Shown here one piece after another: positions 1 through 7,894 of a stretch of 28,963 bases of DNA (the stretch's first letter is position 1; every line of letters begins with the position of its first letter). Both the position numbers and the translations under genes were made by a program. Where the stretch lies: NCBI GenBank assembly GCA_964445985.1, contig CAYUMU010000086.1, positions 1-28,963 on the forward strand. Reading direction: 5' to 3'. The stretch comes from CAYUMU01 sp964445985 (GTDB taxonomy: Bacteria > Planctomycetota > Planctomycetia > Pirellulales > S012-138). The notes under the pieces are model-generated. The model did no database searches and was not told the DNA's origin. It saw only the letters and a list, made by a program, of their open reading frames with translations.

Positions 1-441
1 AATATCAGCGATGCGCCCGGTTATAGTTTCCAGCAGTGAAATAAGCAGTTTTGCAGGGTTATCACAGGCTTTTTGCTTAGTAAGTTTAGTTTTGAATAGT
101 TCAAAAGATGTAGGCATTGAGTAGCGTATGGTAACTACTGTATTTTTAGTAAGTATTAGTGTTACTGTTTGGCTTTCAGGCTCTGCCGTATGTGTGTTTA
201 CGGGCAGGTTGATGGTCATATAATATGCATCATCTTCCTCGTATAAACGGTTGGAAAGCTCAATTTCTGCCATTTCCTCACGCGTGGGGATCGATATTCC
301 AAGCAGTTTTTCAATCACTCTATCTTCTTCAGGTGTTGGGCTTATTAGGTCAACCCAAAGGCAATCATCTGCTGTGAAATCGCTTATTTGTTCCAGAGCT
401 AATTGTTGAAGGTTTTGTTCTTTGTTATAAATATATATCAT
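1..441 (-). CDS. corA: CorA-family Mg2+ transporter, N-terminal part (runs off left edge)
   Basis: An open frame of 147 codons starts with ATG at 441 and continues past base 1, so only the N-terminal cytoplasmic domain is present. The translation has the CorA-type block WVDLISPTPEE, followed by ...LLGISIPTREEMAEIE and SNRLYEEDDAYYMTINLP. This is the pattern of alphaproteobacterial 'magnesium transporter CorA family' proteins. The GMN signature and the two C-terminal membrane helices would lie outside the window. The expected role is pentameric divalent-cation uptake across the inner membrane. The DNA is AT-rich, unlike everything right of 1474. It is a housekeeping-type gene next to a phage-type regulator, which suggests a fragment of another chromosome rather than a compact mobile element. 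Confidence 0.8.
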   Translation of the reverse strand, partial: MIYIYNKEQNLQQLALEQISDFTADDCLWVDLISPTPEEDRVIEKLLGISIPTREEMAEIELSNRLYEEDDAYYMTINLPVNTHTAEPESQTVTLILTKNTVVTIRYSMPTSFELFKTKLTKQKACDNPAKLLISLLETITGRIADI

Positions 442-481
442 AGGGTCAAATTATTGCCGTTATCATAAATAGGCAATAACT

Positions 482-919
482 TTAATTTTTTCGGTGGGCT
501 TCATGCTCTTGCTTTTCTAAAGTATAACGCACCAGGCTTTCTGTGATAAGCTCTGTTCCTATCTTTTCGGCAATATTTATTACGTCCTTAACTAGTTTTA
601 TTACATCATCAGGGTGGTGTGTGGTGTTTTTTACATTCAATAATTTTTGAGCTATTTCATAGGTTTTGAACTTTGTTTTATCTGAGATCAAAACTTTTTT
701 TATGACCTTCCTGCCTGATAAATACTCCATATAGCTATTATACCCACAAGCATCAGCGATCTTATTCAGGCTATTCAGTGAAAGGTCATACGCGTTTTCG
801 TTTTTGATAAAGCGTGTAATAGTTGAGGGAACAAGCCCGGCGCTGCGCGATATTGCGCTATATGATGAACCACTTTTATCTTTCGCATCTTCAAGAAATT
901 TCAATATTTCCTTACGCAT
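482..919 (-). CDS. HTH-type transcriptional regulator, phage-repressor-like
   Basis: The frame is open further upstream, but the ATG at 919 gives a protein of 145 residues whose N-terminus (MRKEILKFLEDAKDKSG) fits an XRE-like DNA-binding domain. The helix-turn-helix lies about residues 18-50, with the segment SAISRSAGLVPSTITRFIKN as the likely recognition unit. The C-terminal half is helical and charged, with no LexA-type Ser/Lys protease motif visible. The gene is divergent from the ORF at 1060 across about 140 bp that contains repeated TTGCAT/ATGCAA motifs, the layout of an autoregulated repressor switch. No good Shine-Dalgarno is visible. The family assignment is by pattern only and the regulated target is unknown. 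Confidence 0.65.
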   Translation of the reverse strand: MRKEILKFLEDAKDKSGSSYSAISRSAGLVPSTITRFIKNENAYDLSLNSLNKIADACGYNSYMEYLSGRKVIKKVLISDKTKFKTYEIAQKLLNVKNTTHHPDDVIKLVKDVINIAEKIGTELITESLVRYTLEKQEHEAHRKN

Positions 920-932
920 ATAAATATTTGTA

Positions 933-965
933 TATTTGCATTGACTATTTGCATAAATGCAAATA
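933..965. promoter_or_regulatory. Operator-like repeat array (three TATTTGCAT copies)
   Basis: TATTTGCAT occurs at 933-941 and again at 946-954, and its reverse complement ATGCAAATA at 957-965. The last two copies form an inverted repeat with a 2-base spacer. The array begins 14 bases upstream of the regulator start at 919. It is probably the repressor's own operator; this is inferred from position and symmetry. Confidence 0.5.
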
Positions 966-1033
966 TCTTTCCGCAACCTATAGTTGATATATGTATTGCT
1001 ATAGGAAAATCTTATTTCACAATGACATAGATT

Positions 1034-1047
1034 TTGCATTAATGCAA
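1034..1047. promoter_or_regulatory. 14-bp palindrome, second operator candidate
   Basis: TTGCATTAATGCAA is a perfect palindrome that shares the TTGCAT/ATGCAA half-sites with the array at 933-965. It ends 12 bases before the ATG of the rightward ORF at 1060, where a bound repressor would block expression. Confidence 0.45.
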
Positions 1048-1059
1048 TAATGGTAACTT

Positions 1060-1470
1060 ATGTTAAATCACACTTTCGCTTTAAATACACTCTCGGTTGT
1101 AAAAAATGATAGTAAAAAGCACCGTAATGATTCAAAATTACTCAATCGTATCAACTCAAGAAAAGTTCCGCAGCTTTTTAAAGTTGCTCTTAATTACTCT
1201 TCGCGCAAGAGTATAGCCGCATTATATGCTATACAGCCTGAGGCTCAGCTATGGCGTATGGTATTATTACAGGCTTTTGAAGATAGTATGACGGCATCTA
1301 CTAAGCCTGAGGCTCGTTCATATAAAAGGCGGGCAATGGCTTGGATATTTTCTGATAACCCAGATTTCTTTCAGGTTTGCTGCAATTCAAATGTTGATCC
1401 TAAAAGGTTTCGTGATTTTGTAAGTTCAAAGCTGAGAATGAAAAACTTGATTCAGGTAAATATTGCCTGA
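1060..1470 (+). CDS. Small hypothetical protein, alphaproteobacterial/phage type
   Basis: 136 residues, basic in the first 40. The C-terminal block, with RRAMAWIFSDNPDFFQVCCN and then VDPKRFRDFV, resembles small proteins of alphaproteobacterial genomes and phages that carry a W..sdn.DF..vC...gldP..vR pattern; their function is not known to me. It is divergent from the HTH regulator and is probably under the same operators. Its stop codon lies three bases before the 3' CCA end of tRNA-Gly, exactly where the base composition changes. Confidence 0.55.
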   Translation: MLNHTFALNTLSVVKNDSKKHRNDSKLLNRINSRKVPQLFKVALNYSSRKSIAALYAIQPEAQLWRMVLLQAFEDSMTASTKPEARSYKRRAMAWIFSDNPDFFQVCCNSNVDPKRFRDFVSSKLRMKNLIQVNIA

Positions 1471-1473
1471 TAT

Positions 1474-1547
1474 TGGAGCGGGTGAAGGGAATCGAACCCT
1501 CATAGCCAGCTTGGAAGGCTGGAGCTTTACCACTAAGCTACACCCGC
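1474..1547 (-). tRNA. tRNA-Gly (anticodon TCC)
   Basis: On the minus strand it begins GCGGGTG, has the anticodon loop CTTCCAA in a CCAGC/GCTGG stem, the T arm with GGTTCGATTCC, and closes with CACCCGC then TCCA. The acceptor stem is a perfect 7 bp. It encodes its own CCA end, unlike the tRNA-Tyr and tRNA-Thr next to it. Foreign AT-rich sequence abuts its 3' end. Confidence 0.95.
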
Positions 1548-1636
1548 GTGCTGATCCATCTGCCGCCACTTCCACCAAACCCGGACGCCACCCGAGCCCG
1601 AGAACGGCGAATGCTAAAAAACCTTGTGTATTGCAT

Positions 1637-1718
1637 TGGGGGGTACAGGATTCGAACCTGTGAAGGCTTAGCCATCAGATTTACAGTCTGACCCCTTTGA
1701 CCGCTCGGGAAACCCCCC
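1637..1718 (-). tRNA. tRNA-Tyr (anticodon GTA)
   Basis: A class II tRNA with a long variable arm. The acceptor stem GGGGGGT pairs with ACCCCCC, the anticodon loop contains CTGTAAA, and the T arm contains GGTTCGAATCC. The discriminator is A and no CCA is encoded. It is the middle gene of a Thr-Tyr-Gly cluster. Confidence 0.95.
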
Positions 1719-1852
1719 GCATTATCGACAACATCTAGTGGAATTTACTGAACTACCGATCCAACGTGGTGGGCAAATATTTCCCGAGGCCGACCATTCC
1801 GGGGCGAGTTTTCGCTCATTCAGTCAGCCGAGCTCCGCCTTCCGCTTGCAGG

Positions 1853-1925
1853 AGCTAGCGGAGGGACTTGAACCCACAACCTGCTGATTACAAATCAGCT
1901 GCTCTGCCAATTGAGCTACGCTAGC
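1853..1925 (-). tRNA. tRNA-Thr (anticodon TGT)
   Basis: Acceptor stem GCTAGCG pairs with CGCTAGC. The D arm is GTAGCTCAATTGGCAGAGC, the anticodon loop contains TTTGTAA, and the T arm contains GGTTCAAGTCC. No CCA is encoded (the 3' flank reads T-CCT). It is the promoter-proximal gene of the tRNA cluster. Confidence 0.95.
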
Positions 1926-2040
1926 CGATGAGTTCCGCCACGGGAATCCATTACTATAGCGATCTGGTGCTTGCCCGCAAGACGGCTTGCACCGGCCGCG
2001 CGGTTTTTGCTGGCGCTGACAGTAACCCAGCCCAACGAGG

Positions 2041-2075
2041 ACGGCCGATTTCCCTGAAAATGGGGAGATCGGCCG
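2041..2075. other. Strong hairpin downstream of the sigma factor gene
   Basis: ACGGCCGAT at 2041-2049 pairs perfectly with 2067-2075, and the stem extends inward through TTCCC/GGGAG with one wobble pair. It lies 55 bases past the sigma factor stop and before tRNA-Thr in the direction of transcription. No T-run follows it, so it may be a processing or transcript-end hairpin rather than a classic intrinsic terminator. The rest of the 1926-2129 gap shows nothing recognisable. Confidence 0.4.
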
Positions 2076-2129
2076 TGGGAAGAAGGGACATTCTGTCGGG
2101 CTCGAATGTTCGCGGATTCTCGCGCTAAA

Positions 2130-3821
2130 TCAGGCGAGAAAATCGAGTTCGAGCTCGAACTTCTCTTCTTCGGCTGCCTTGCGGAGCTTGGTCAGTGCCC
2201 GAGCTTCGATCTGGCGGATCCGTTCCTTGGTAACGCCCATTTCTTCGCCCACTTCTTTGAGCGTTTGGGGTTCGGTTCCGCGCAACAGTCCAAAGCGGCT
2301 GATGATAATCTTTTGTTCGCGCTCGTCAAGCCGCTGCAAGATCCGCTCCACCTGTTCCTCGCGTTGGGCCTGCGCGGCCTCGAGTTCCAGCTGGTCGGTT
2401 CGCACGTCGGGGGCGCCTTGGAACATTTCCTCCTGGCTGGTGCGATAGCGATCGCGGTGCTTGTTTTCGTCGGGAATGGTCCGGGCAAAATTCTTCATGA
2501 TGGCCCAAGTGGCGTACGTGCTGAACTTGTTGCCGCGGGCGAAATCGAATTTTTCAACCGCCCGAATCAGCGACACGTTGCCGTCGCTGACCAACTCGAA
2601 GAAGTTGTCGCGGGGGCCGACGTGGCGTTTGGCGATGGAAACCACCAACCGCAGGTTGCGGCGGACGATCTCGTTCTTGACGGCCACCACTTCTTCGTAA
2701 AGTTGCTCCACTTGATCCAGCAGCCGACTCTTGGCCCGCCCCGGATCGAGCTTGCCATCGTTCAACAGCTTATTCCGCAGGGCGGCCGCCTGGTGCTTGA
2801 GGAAGTTAAACCGGCGAAACAGGTGCTGCTCTTGCTCGCGGCTGAGCAGCGGCGCGTCGTACAGGCTGGCCAGGTAGCTGGGCAAGCCCGCGGGCGGACG
2901 CGCTTTGCGGGTCGCTTTTTCACCCTCGGGCATGGGGGCCAGAATTTCGGCGGCGATGCCAGGCCGATCGAACGTGTCGTTGGGGATGTAATCGAGCGGC
3001 AATTCCAGAATTCGCTGGGCGCGCATCTCGTTCACCACGCGGTAAATGCTGGTGCGCGTGCGGCAGAACTGCTTGGCCAGCGCGTCCACCGAGGTATCTC
3101 GGCGATAGAGCTGGTAGATCTTTTTCTTGGCCTCGTCGGAGAGAGGGCCTGAGCTACCGGGGAAAATCGCCAGATCGGGGTGTTGCTTGTCGAATTGTTT
3201 CAGGGTGTAGCGCACGGTTTCTATGCTCCTGCCCATCTTGCTGGCGATGCGGCGTGTTACCTCGGAAGGGCAACCTCCGGCCAGGGCCAGTCGACGAGCA
3301 CGTTGAATGATCTCATTCCGCTCTTCGCCGCTCAGTTGGCTGAACTTGCCGCTTTGCTCGACCCGTTCGCTGTTGTGTTCCAGGAAGCGATCGACGGAGC
3401 TTTGCAAAAAGCCAACTCGTTTGCGGCCATCAAACATGAACCTGCGGCTGACCAGGCCTTTCTGCCGCCAGCGCGCAATGGTTTTGGTGGAAACCCGGAA
3501 TTGCCGGCTGAGCTCTTCCACGGTGTACACCGTTTCGCCGGCTTCGCCCGCCTCCACGCCCGCGGCATCGGTCACGTCTTCCACAAACAGTCGCAGGTCG
3601 TGTCCAGCCTCTTCGCCCACCATTTTGAGGGTGGGAAACTGCTTGGGGCGGTAGTCGGTGATGCGAAAACAGATGTATTCGTAGGTGTAGGTTCTGCCGT
3701 CTTGCAGCTCCTGCAGCAGCTTTTCGGCTCGATCGGCCTGGGCCAGCTTGAGTTCACGCGGCGCGTAGCGCAGCTGATCGCGGAGTTGTTTCAGAACGGG
3801 GATTTGGTAGTTCTCGTGCAT
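2130..3821 (-). CDS. Sigma-70 family RNA polymerase sigma factor with N-terminal HTH array
   Basis: 563 residues from the ATG at 3821, which is preceded by GAGGAGG at a 10-base spacing; the longer open frame lacks such a site. The C-terminal part is a sigma-70 core. Region 1.2-like sequence lies near 313-340 and region 2 near 385-450, with VRRNLRLVVSIAKRH, a VSDGNVSLIRAVEKFD core motif and KFSTYATWAI. There is no recognisable intact region 3. Region 4 spans about 488-550 (GLLRGTEPQTLKEVGEEMGV then TKERIRQIEARAL). The first 300 residues are not sigma sequence: they carry a MerR/excisionase-like HTH near 98-140 (YTVEELSRQFRVSTKTIARWRQKG) and two further HTH-like segments near 185-210 and 235-265. 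This layout is typical of planctomycete sigma factors. It should direct core polymerase to promoters; the targets are unknown. Confidence 0.9.
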   Translation of the reverse strand: MHENYQIPVLKQLRDQLRYAPRELKLAQADRAEKLLQELQDGRTYTYEYICFRITDYRPKQFPTLKMVGEEAGHDLRLFVEDVTDAAGVEAGEAGETVYTVEELSRQFRVSTKTIARWRQKGLVSRRFMFDGRKRVGFLQSSVDRFLEHNSERVEQSGKFSQLSGEERNEIIQRARRLALAGGCPSEVTRRIASKMGRSIETVRYTLKQFDKQHPDLAIFPGSSGPLSDEAKKKIYQLYRRDTSVDALAKQFCRTRTSIYRVVNEMRAQRILELPLDYIPNDTFDRPGIAAEILAPMPEGEKATRKARPPAGLPSYLASLYDAPLLSREQEQHLFRRFNFLKHQAAALRNKLLNDGKLDPGRAKSRLLDQVEQLYEEVVAVKNEIVRRNLRLVVSIAKRHVGPRDNFFELVSDGNVSLIRAVEKFDFARGNKFSTYATWAIMKNFARTIPDENKHRDRYRTSQEEMFQGAPDVRTDQLELEAAQAQREEQVERILQRLDEREQKIIISRFGLLRGTEPQTLKEVGEEMGVTKERIRQIEARALTKLRKAAEEEKFELELDFLA

Positions 3822-4646
3822 CGTGGTCAGGCCTCCTCGCCCACAGCTCCCTGCGACAGCAATTTCCCTGCGGCCAAGGCCGCCTATCGAGGTGCTGGCT
3901 GTGTTATTCCATCCAGGCAAGTGTGCATGGGGCACATCTTTGACCCATGAACGTGCCCCAGAGTTCCCTCAAGCAAGACAAGCAGAAAAGTGAAAAAGGG
4001 GGGTAGGAGCGGCACCCGTCCCAGCGCATGTTGCGCTCGGATTGTTGGCCCACACCGTTTGTACGCCCAAATAGTTCGATTTGATCTAAGAAAAGTTCGC
4101 GCCGGACAGTCGAGATTTTCACGCTAACTGCAAGGCGAAGTCTCTCGCGAAATGCAACGTTCATTGCAAACATTTTGGTGGTAAGAGCTTGCGCGGGAAT
4201 GCCAGCAATGAAGTTTTTTGTGTTCCCCATCTAAGTTGTACTTCGAAAATCAAGTGGAATTATTGCCAGCCTGTAGAAAATGACTACCACCTGGTAAGAA
4301 ACCGACCTGCTGGCCGTCAAAACGGGAATACCTATGCCCGCCATTGCCTCCAAGCCCCCCGGCGGGCGGGCAATTGCCCCACCTGGGTTGTCTTCGCATT
4401 TTTCTGTTGTCCGCGCGTTTCTATTGGCCCGTCCGCTCACTGGTTGTGCATCCTGAACGTGTGTACATTATGCCAAAAAGGTCCGGGGCGTGGCAATACG
4501 TGTTTTTTGGCAGGCCTTGATTTCTTGGCTGGGGAAATGCCTGGTGCGGAGCGAAACCCAAGACCGGTGGTCGTGATAGAATGACGGGCCGGGGTGACCC
4601 TGGGAGTCGCGCCAGCGCGTGGAGTGTTTGCCCGGTAGCTGGAATT
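3822..4646. other. Divergent intergenic region, about 0.8 kb, no credible gene
   Basis: This gap separates the leftward sigma factor from the rightward sensor kinase. The frames open in it look like chance: no codon bias and no recognisable protein. Structures seen are TGGGGCAC at 3928-3935 with GTGCCCCA at 3953-3960 (8-bp inverted repeat upstream of the sigma gene) and the palindrome GGGCAATTGCCC at 4368-4379. It presumably holds both promoters. I could not identify them with confidence. Confidence 0.5.
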
Positions 4647-5987
4647 ATGCCTGTGAACGATTTTGGCCTCGACCGCTCGCTGCCGACCCACGTGAGCACT
4701 AACGCGTTGTGGTTAATCAAGTTACGTTGGGTGGCCGTGGCCGGGCAGTCGTTGACCATCTTGGCGGTGCGGTACGGCCTTGAAATCGCGATCGAACTCT
4801 CCTGGCTGATGATCGCCGTAGGCTTGGCCGCCGCCACGAACATTCTGTTGATGCTCTGGTATCGCTTGCGGTCGCGGCGGGGCAACAACGGCGATATCCA
4901 GTTGCCGCGAGCCCGGCTGGTGCTCGGCGGCGTGATGCTGCTCGATTTGTTGCTTCTAACGGCCATGCTGTACCTTACCGGCGGGCCGTACAATCCTTTC
5001 AGTGTTTTTTATTTTGTGAACTTGAGCCTGGCGGCGCTGCTGGTGCCAGGGCCGTGGACATGGCTGTTGACGGCCACGGCGGTGGGCTGTTTTGGGCTGT
5101 TGTTTTACGGCCATTTGCCGATTGCCTCGCTGGAGGCGGGCGACGTGCTCGAGCCCTCGTTTGCCCACCCGTGGCGGTTCTCCACGAGCGATCTCGGTTT
5201 GCTGGTGGCTTTTGCCACCTGTGCTTCGGTGGTGGTGTATTTCATGACCCGGGTGACGGCGGAGCTTTCGGAGCGGGAACAGGCTCTGCGCGATGCTGAA
5301 GCCCGCCGGGCCCGAGCCGAGAAGCTGCAAGCCCTGGGCACGTTGGCGGCCGGCGCGGCCCACGAGTTGGCCACGCCGCTCTCGACCATCGCCGTGGTGG
5401 CCAAAGAAGTGGAGCACGCCGTGCGCAAGGGGGGCGAGGCGGAACTGATCGACGACGTGGCGCTGATCCGCTCCGAACTCGATCGCTGCAGGGCGATACT
5501 CGACCGCATGGCCGCCGAAGCCGGTCAGGCCACCGGCGAATCGCCCAGCGATGTGCCCGTGGCCGACCTGGTGGAAAGCGTGCTGGAAGGACTGCCCCCT
5601 GCCGCGGCCATTGAAGTGAGCGTGCCGGAAAAAGTAGGGGAACTGACCCTGCAAACCCAGCCCAAGGTGCTGGCCCAAGCCATTCGAGGGCTGCTCAAGA
5701 ACGCCCTTGATGCTTCGGAAACGCGCGGGGCCGTGCAGTGGCGGCTCTTTCGGGAGCAGGGCCAGCTCGTTTCGCAAATCTCTGACCGCGGAACCGGCAT
5801 GCCAACCACCGTGCTGGAACGGGTAGGCGAGCCGTTCTTCTCGACCAAGGCCCCCGGCAAAGGCATGGGCCTGGGCGTGTTTTTGGCGCGGAGCGTGATT
5901 GAAGGGCTGGGGGGCAGCCTGACCTTTGAATCGCGGCCCGGCCAGGGAACCACGGCCACGATACGATTGCCGCTGCCGCTGGAGTAA
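4647..5987 (+). CDS. RegB/PrrB-like redox-sensing membrane histidine kinase
   Basis: 446 residues from the ATG at 4647; an in-frame ATG at 4581 adds 22 residues that do not look like protein. Six membrane helices fill residues 22-203. The loop after helix 3 contains GGPYNPF at 112-118, matching the GGXXNPF quinone-binding motif of RegB/PrrB/RoxS. A short coiled linker leads to the H-box AAGAAHELATPLSTI with phospho-acceptor H239. Cys281 in DRCRAIL matches the redox-active cysteine of RegB in position. The ATPase domain has the N-box LLKNALDAS, DRGTGMP and GKGMGLGVFLARSV. In the known family the kinase reads the quinone-pool redox state and phosphorylates RegA. No response regulator is adjacent here, since the next gene converges on it 10 bases away. 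Confidence 0.88.
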   Translation: MPVNDFGLDRSLPTHVSTNALWLIKLRWVAVAGQSLTILAVRYGLEIAIELSWLMIAVGLAAATNILLMLWYRLRSRRGNNGDIQLPRARLVLGGVMLLDLLLLTAMLYLTGGPYNPFSVFYFVNLSLAALLVPGPWTWLLTATAVGCFGLLFYGHLPIASLEAGDVLEPSFAHPWRFSTSDLGLLVAFATCASVVVYFMTRVTAELSEREQALRDAEARRARAEKLQALGTLAAGAAHELATPLSTIAVVAKEVEHAVRKGGEAELIDDVALIRSELDRCRAILDRMAAEAGQATGESPSDVPVADLVESVLEGLPPAAAIEVSVPEKVGELTLQTQPKVLAQAIRGLLKNALDASETRGAVQWRLFREQGQLVSQISDRGTGMPTTVLERVGEPFFSTKAPGKGMGLGVFLARSVIEGLGGSLTFESRPGQGTTATIRLPLPLE

Positions 5988-5997
5988 TCGACCTACT

Positions 5998-7146
5998 TTA
6001 CTCGGCGTGCAGCATGGCCATTGCAGCCCAGCAGGTTCCGCAGATGGAGATGAACTGCGACTTTTCGTGCGGAAAGCCGCTTTCGAAGTAGACCTGAATG
6101 GGTTTGGCCCGCGTGGTTACTTTCCATGAGCCGTCGGGCTGCCGCGCGCCGAGCAGGTAGGCCAAGCCGCGGCGATAGGCGGCGTGGCTGGTCTTCAGGC
6201 CGCCTCCTTGGTGCAGGGCCACCAGTGCCTGGCCGGTGGCGTAGGCGTCGGAACCCAAGCCGGGTTCTTGTTCCCAGCCGCCGTCGGGCAGTTGCCGCGA
6301 TAGCAATTGCCGCCGGGCTTTCTGGATTGCCGATTCTTCCGCGCCGGCCCACTTCAAACCGAGCAGGTGGAATGCCCGGTCTTCGTTGGTTGCCGGTTGG
6401 GCCGCGAGCAGCCACGCCAACGCCTTTTGGATGGCCGCGGCGGTTGGCGCGGGGGTTGGGTCGCTGGCCTTCGCATGGCTGTTTTCGTTTTCTGTTGCGT
6501 TTTCCGTTTCGCTGTCGCTTGCCGGCCCTGTGATAGGTTGATTCAAGGGGCTAAAGTTGGTTAGCCCTTGCACGGCGAGCGCGGTGGCGGTGAAGTCGCT
6601 GGCCTCGAGCGGCGGACGCTGGGTTCGCATCCGCCAGCGACCGTTGCCTTCTTGCGCGGCCAGCAGATACTGCACCAGCGCGGCGGTGGTTTCATCGGCC
6701 GGCCAGGCGGCGGCCTTGAAGCCAGCCAACGCGTACCCGGCCGTGTAGGGTCCACCGATCAGGCCGGTTCCCTGGGCGAGCTTCTCGCGCCGCGGTTCGA
6801 AGTAAGCGTGCGTGAACTCCGCTTGTTCTTGGGCGAGTTTTGCGTCCACCGCGTGCCCTTTGGCAGCGGCCAGTGAAACGACCATCGCTGGTAACGCCTG
6901 ATGATGGCACGTGAAGCAGTCGCGTTCGCCCACATACACGGCCGCACTGTTCTGCAGCAGCGGCAGCGTGCGTTCCAGCGCCGCATGAAGTTGTGGACGC
7001 AACTGGGCCAAGGTAGCCGGCGTGGTTGGCGTTTGCGCGGCGTTTGGTTCTTCGGCCGCAGAGGAGGAAATTAAGACGGCGCCTAGCGACACGCACATCA
7101 GCCCTGGAAGCATCACTGCGGCATACGATCGTAGGGCTGCTGTCAT
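5998..7146 (-). CDS. Secreted prenyltransferase/squalene-cyclase-repeat protein with c-heme motif
   Basis: 382 residues from the ATG at 7146 (a GTG one codon earlier is possible). The N-terminus is a signal-peptide-like hydrophobic stretch, so the product should act outside the cytoplasm. CFTCH at 77-81 is a single c-type heme attachment motif. The rest is an alpha-alpha toroid: QW-like repeats such as EGNGRWRM, LPDGGWEQEP and QPDGSWKV, with helices between. I do not see the DXDD acid motif of squalene-hopene cyclase, so cyclase activity is unlikely. A low-complexity Glu/Asn/Thr linker sits near 210-230. The gene converges with the kinase gene and diverges from the acetyltransferase. Families of this type occur in planctomycetes; the biochemical role is unknown. 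Confidence 0.7.
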   Translation of the reverse strand: MTAALRSYAAVMLPGLMCVSLGAVLISSSAAEEPNAAQTPTTPATLAQLRPQLHAALERTLPLLQNSAAVYVGERDCFTCHHQALPAMVVSLAAAKGHAVDAKLAQEQAEFTHAYFEPRREKLAQGTGLIGGPYTAGYALAGFKAAAWPADETTAALVQYLLAAQEGNGRWRMRTQRPPLEASDFTATALAVQGLTNFSPLNQPITGPASDSETENATENENSHAKASDPTPAPTAAAIQKALAWLLAAQPATNEDRAFHLLGLKWAGAEESAIQKARRQLLSRQLPDGGWEQEPGLGSDAYATGQALVALHQGGGLKTSHAAYRRGLAYLLGARQPDGSWKVTTRAKPIQVYFESGFPHEKSQFISICGTCWAAMAMLHAE

Positions 7147-7340
7147 CACCGATCACGCATGAAGGAGGGCTGCCGGGGAGCGAACTGCGAAGCCGCCTCG
7201 CTCCTGGCCTGCCTTGCAATTTGCCTCAGATCGCAGGCCATGTCAAAGAACGGCCGCGATTTGCGAAGGCTGCCAGGCCGGTCTAAACTGCCGAAGTGCC
7301 CAGGTGCCCAGCGTTTTCTCTTACCTGCTCCCCGCCAACC

Positions 7341-7835
7341 ATGCCGCGGATCCGCCCTTATCGACCCAGCGACTTGCCGCGGCTGCGCGAGATTACCGTG
7401 GAAGCGTTCAACGGCGTTTCGATGGACCAGAACGCCGAACAGGTTTTTGGCTTGATCCACGGCCACGATTGGCAGTGGCGCAAGGCTCGGCACGTGGACG
7501 AAGATGTCGCCCGCGACGCGGCCGGCGTGTTTGTGGTGGTGGAAGGCGACGAAGTGCTGGGCGGAATCATGACCTGGATCGATACCGAGGCTGGCATAGG
7601 GCATATTCCCAACCTGGTGCTCACCGCCACGGCCCGAGGGCAAGGGCTGGGCCGCCAATTGCTGCAGCACGCCCTGGCCCATTTCCGCAGTCGCGGCGCC
7701 ACGTTTGCCAAAATAGAAACCCTCGAACAAAACGCCATCGGCCAAAAACTGTATACTTCGCTCGGCTTTCGTGAAACGGCCCGCCAGATTCACTTCATGA
7801 TGCCGCTCACGAACTCTGAGAGCAGCGACGAATAG
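7341..7835 (+). CDS. GNAT-family N-acetyltransferase
   Basis: 164 residues from the ATG at 7341 (MPRIRPYRPSDLPRLREI); the open frame continues 15 codons upstream without protein character. The acetyl-CoA-binding motif A is clear: NLVLTATARGQGLGRQLLQH, the R/Q-x-x-G-x-G/A loop. It is followed by the motif B-like NAIGQKLYTSLGFRET. It should transfer an acetyl group from acetyl-CoA to an amine; the substrate cannot be told from sequence. The monooxygenase gene follows 59 bases downstream on the same strand, possibly on one transcript. Confidence 0.85.
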   Translation: MPRIRPYRPSDLPRLREITVEAFNGVSMDQNAEQVFGLIHGHDWQWRKARHVDEDVARDAAGVFVVVEGDEVLGGIMTWIDTEAGIGHIPNLVLTATARGQGLGRQLLQHALAHFRSRGATFAKIETLEQNAIGQKLYTSLGFRETARQIHFMMPLTNSESSDE

Positions 7836-7894
7836 TCTGCGTTGTGGCCGATCGTCACGCGCCGCGCCCTCGATTAACTCTAGTAGGACCAACC

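Noticed and set aside
1..1470. Integrative island with tRNA-Gly as attachment site
   Set aside because: No integrase lies next to the tRNA and the segment carries a housekeeping corA, so I kept this only as the weaker alternative to a chimeric assembly.
2106..3950. Long plus-strand frames opposite the sigma factor gene
   Set aside because: They mirror the codon bias of the minus-strand gene and show no protein family; the sigma factor is unambiguous.
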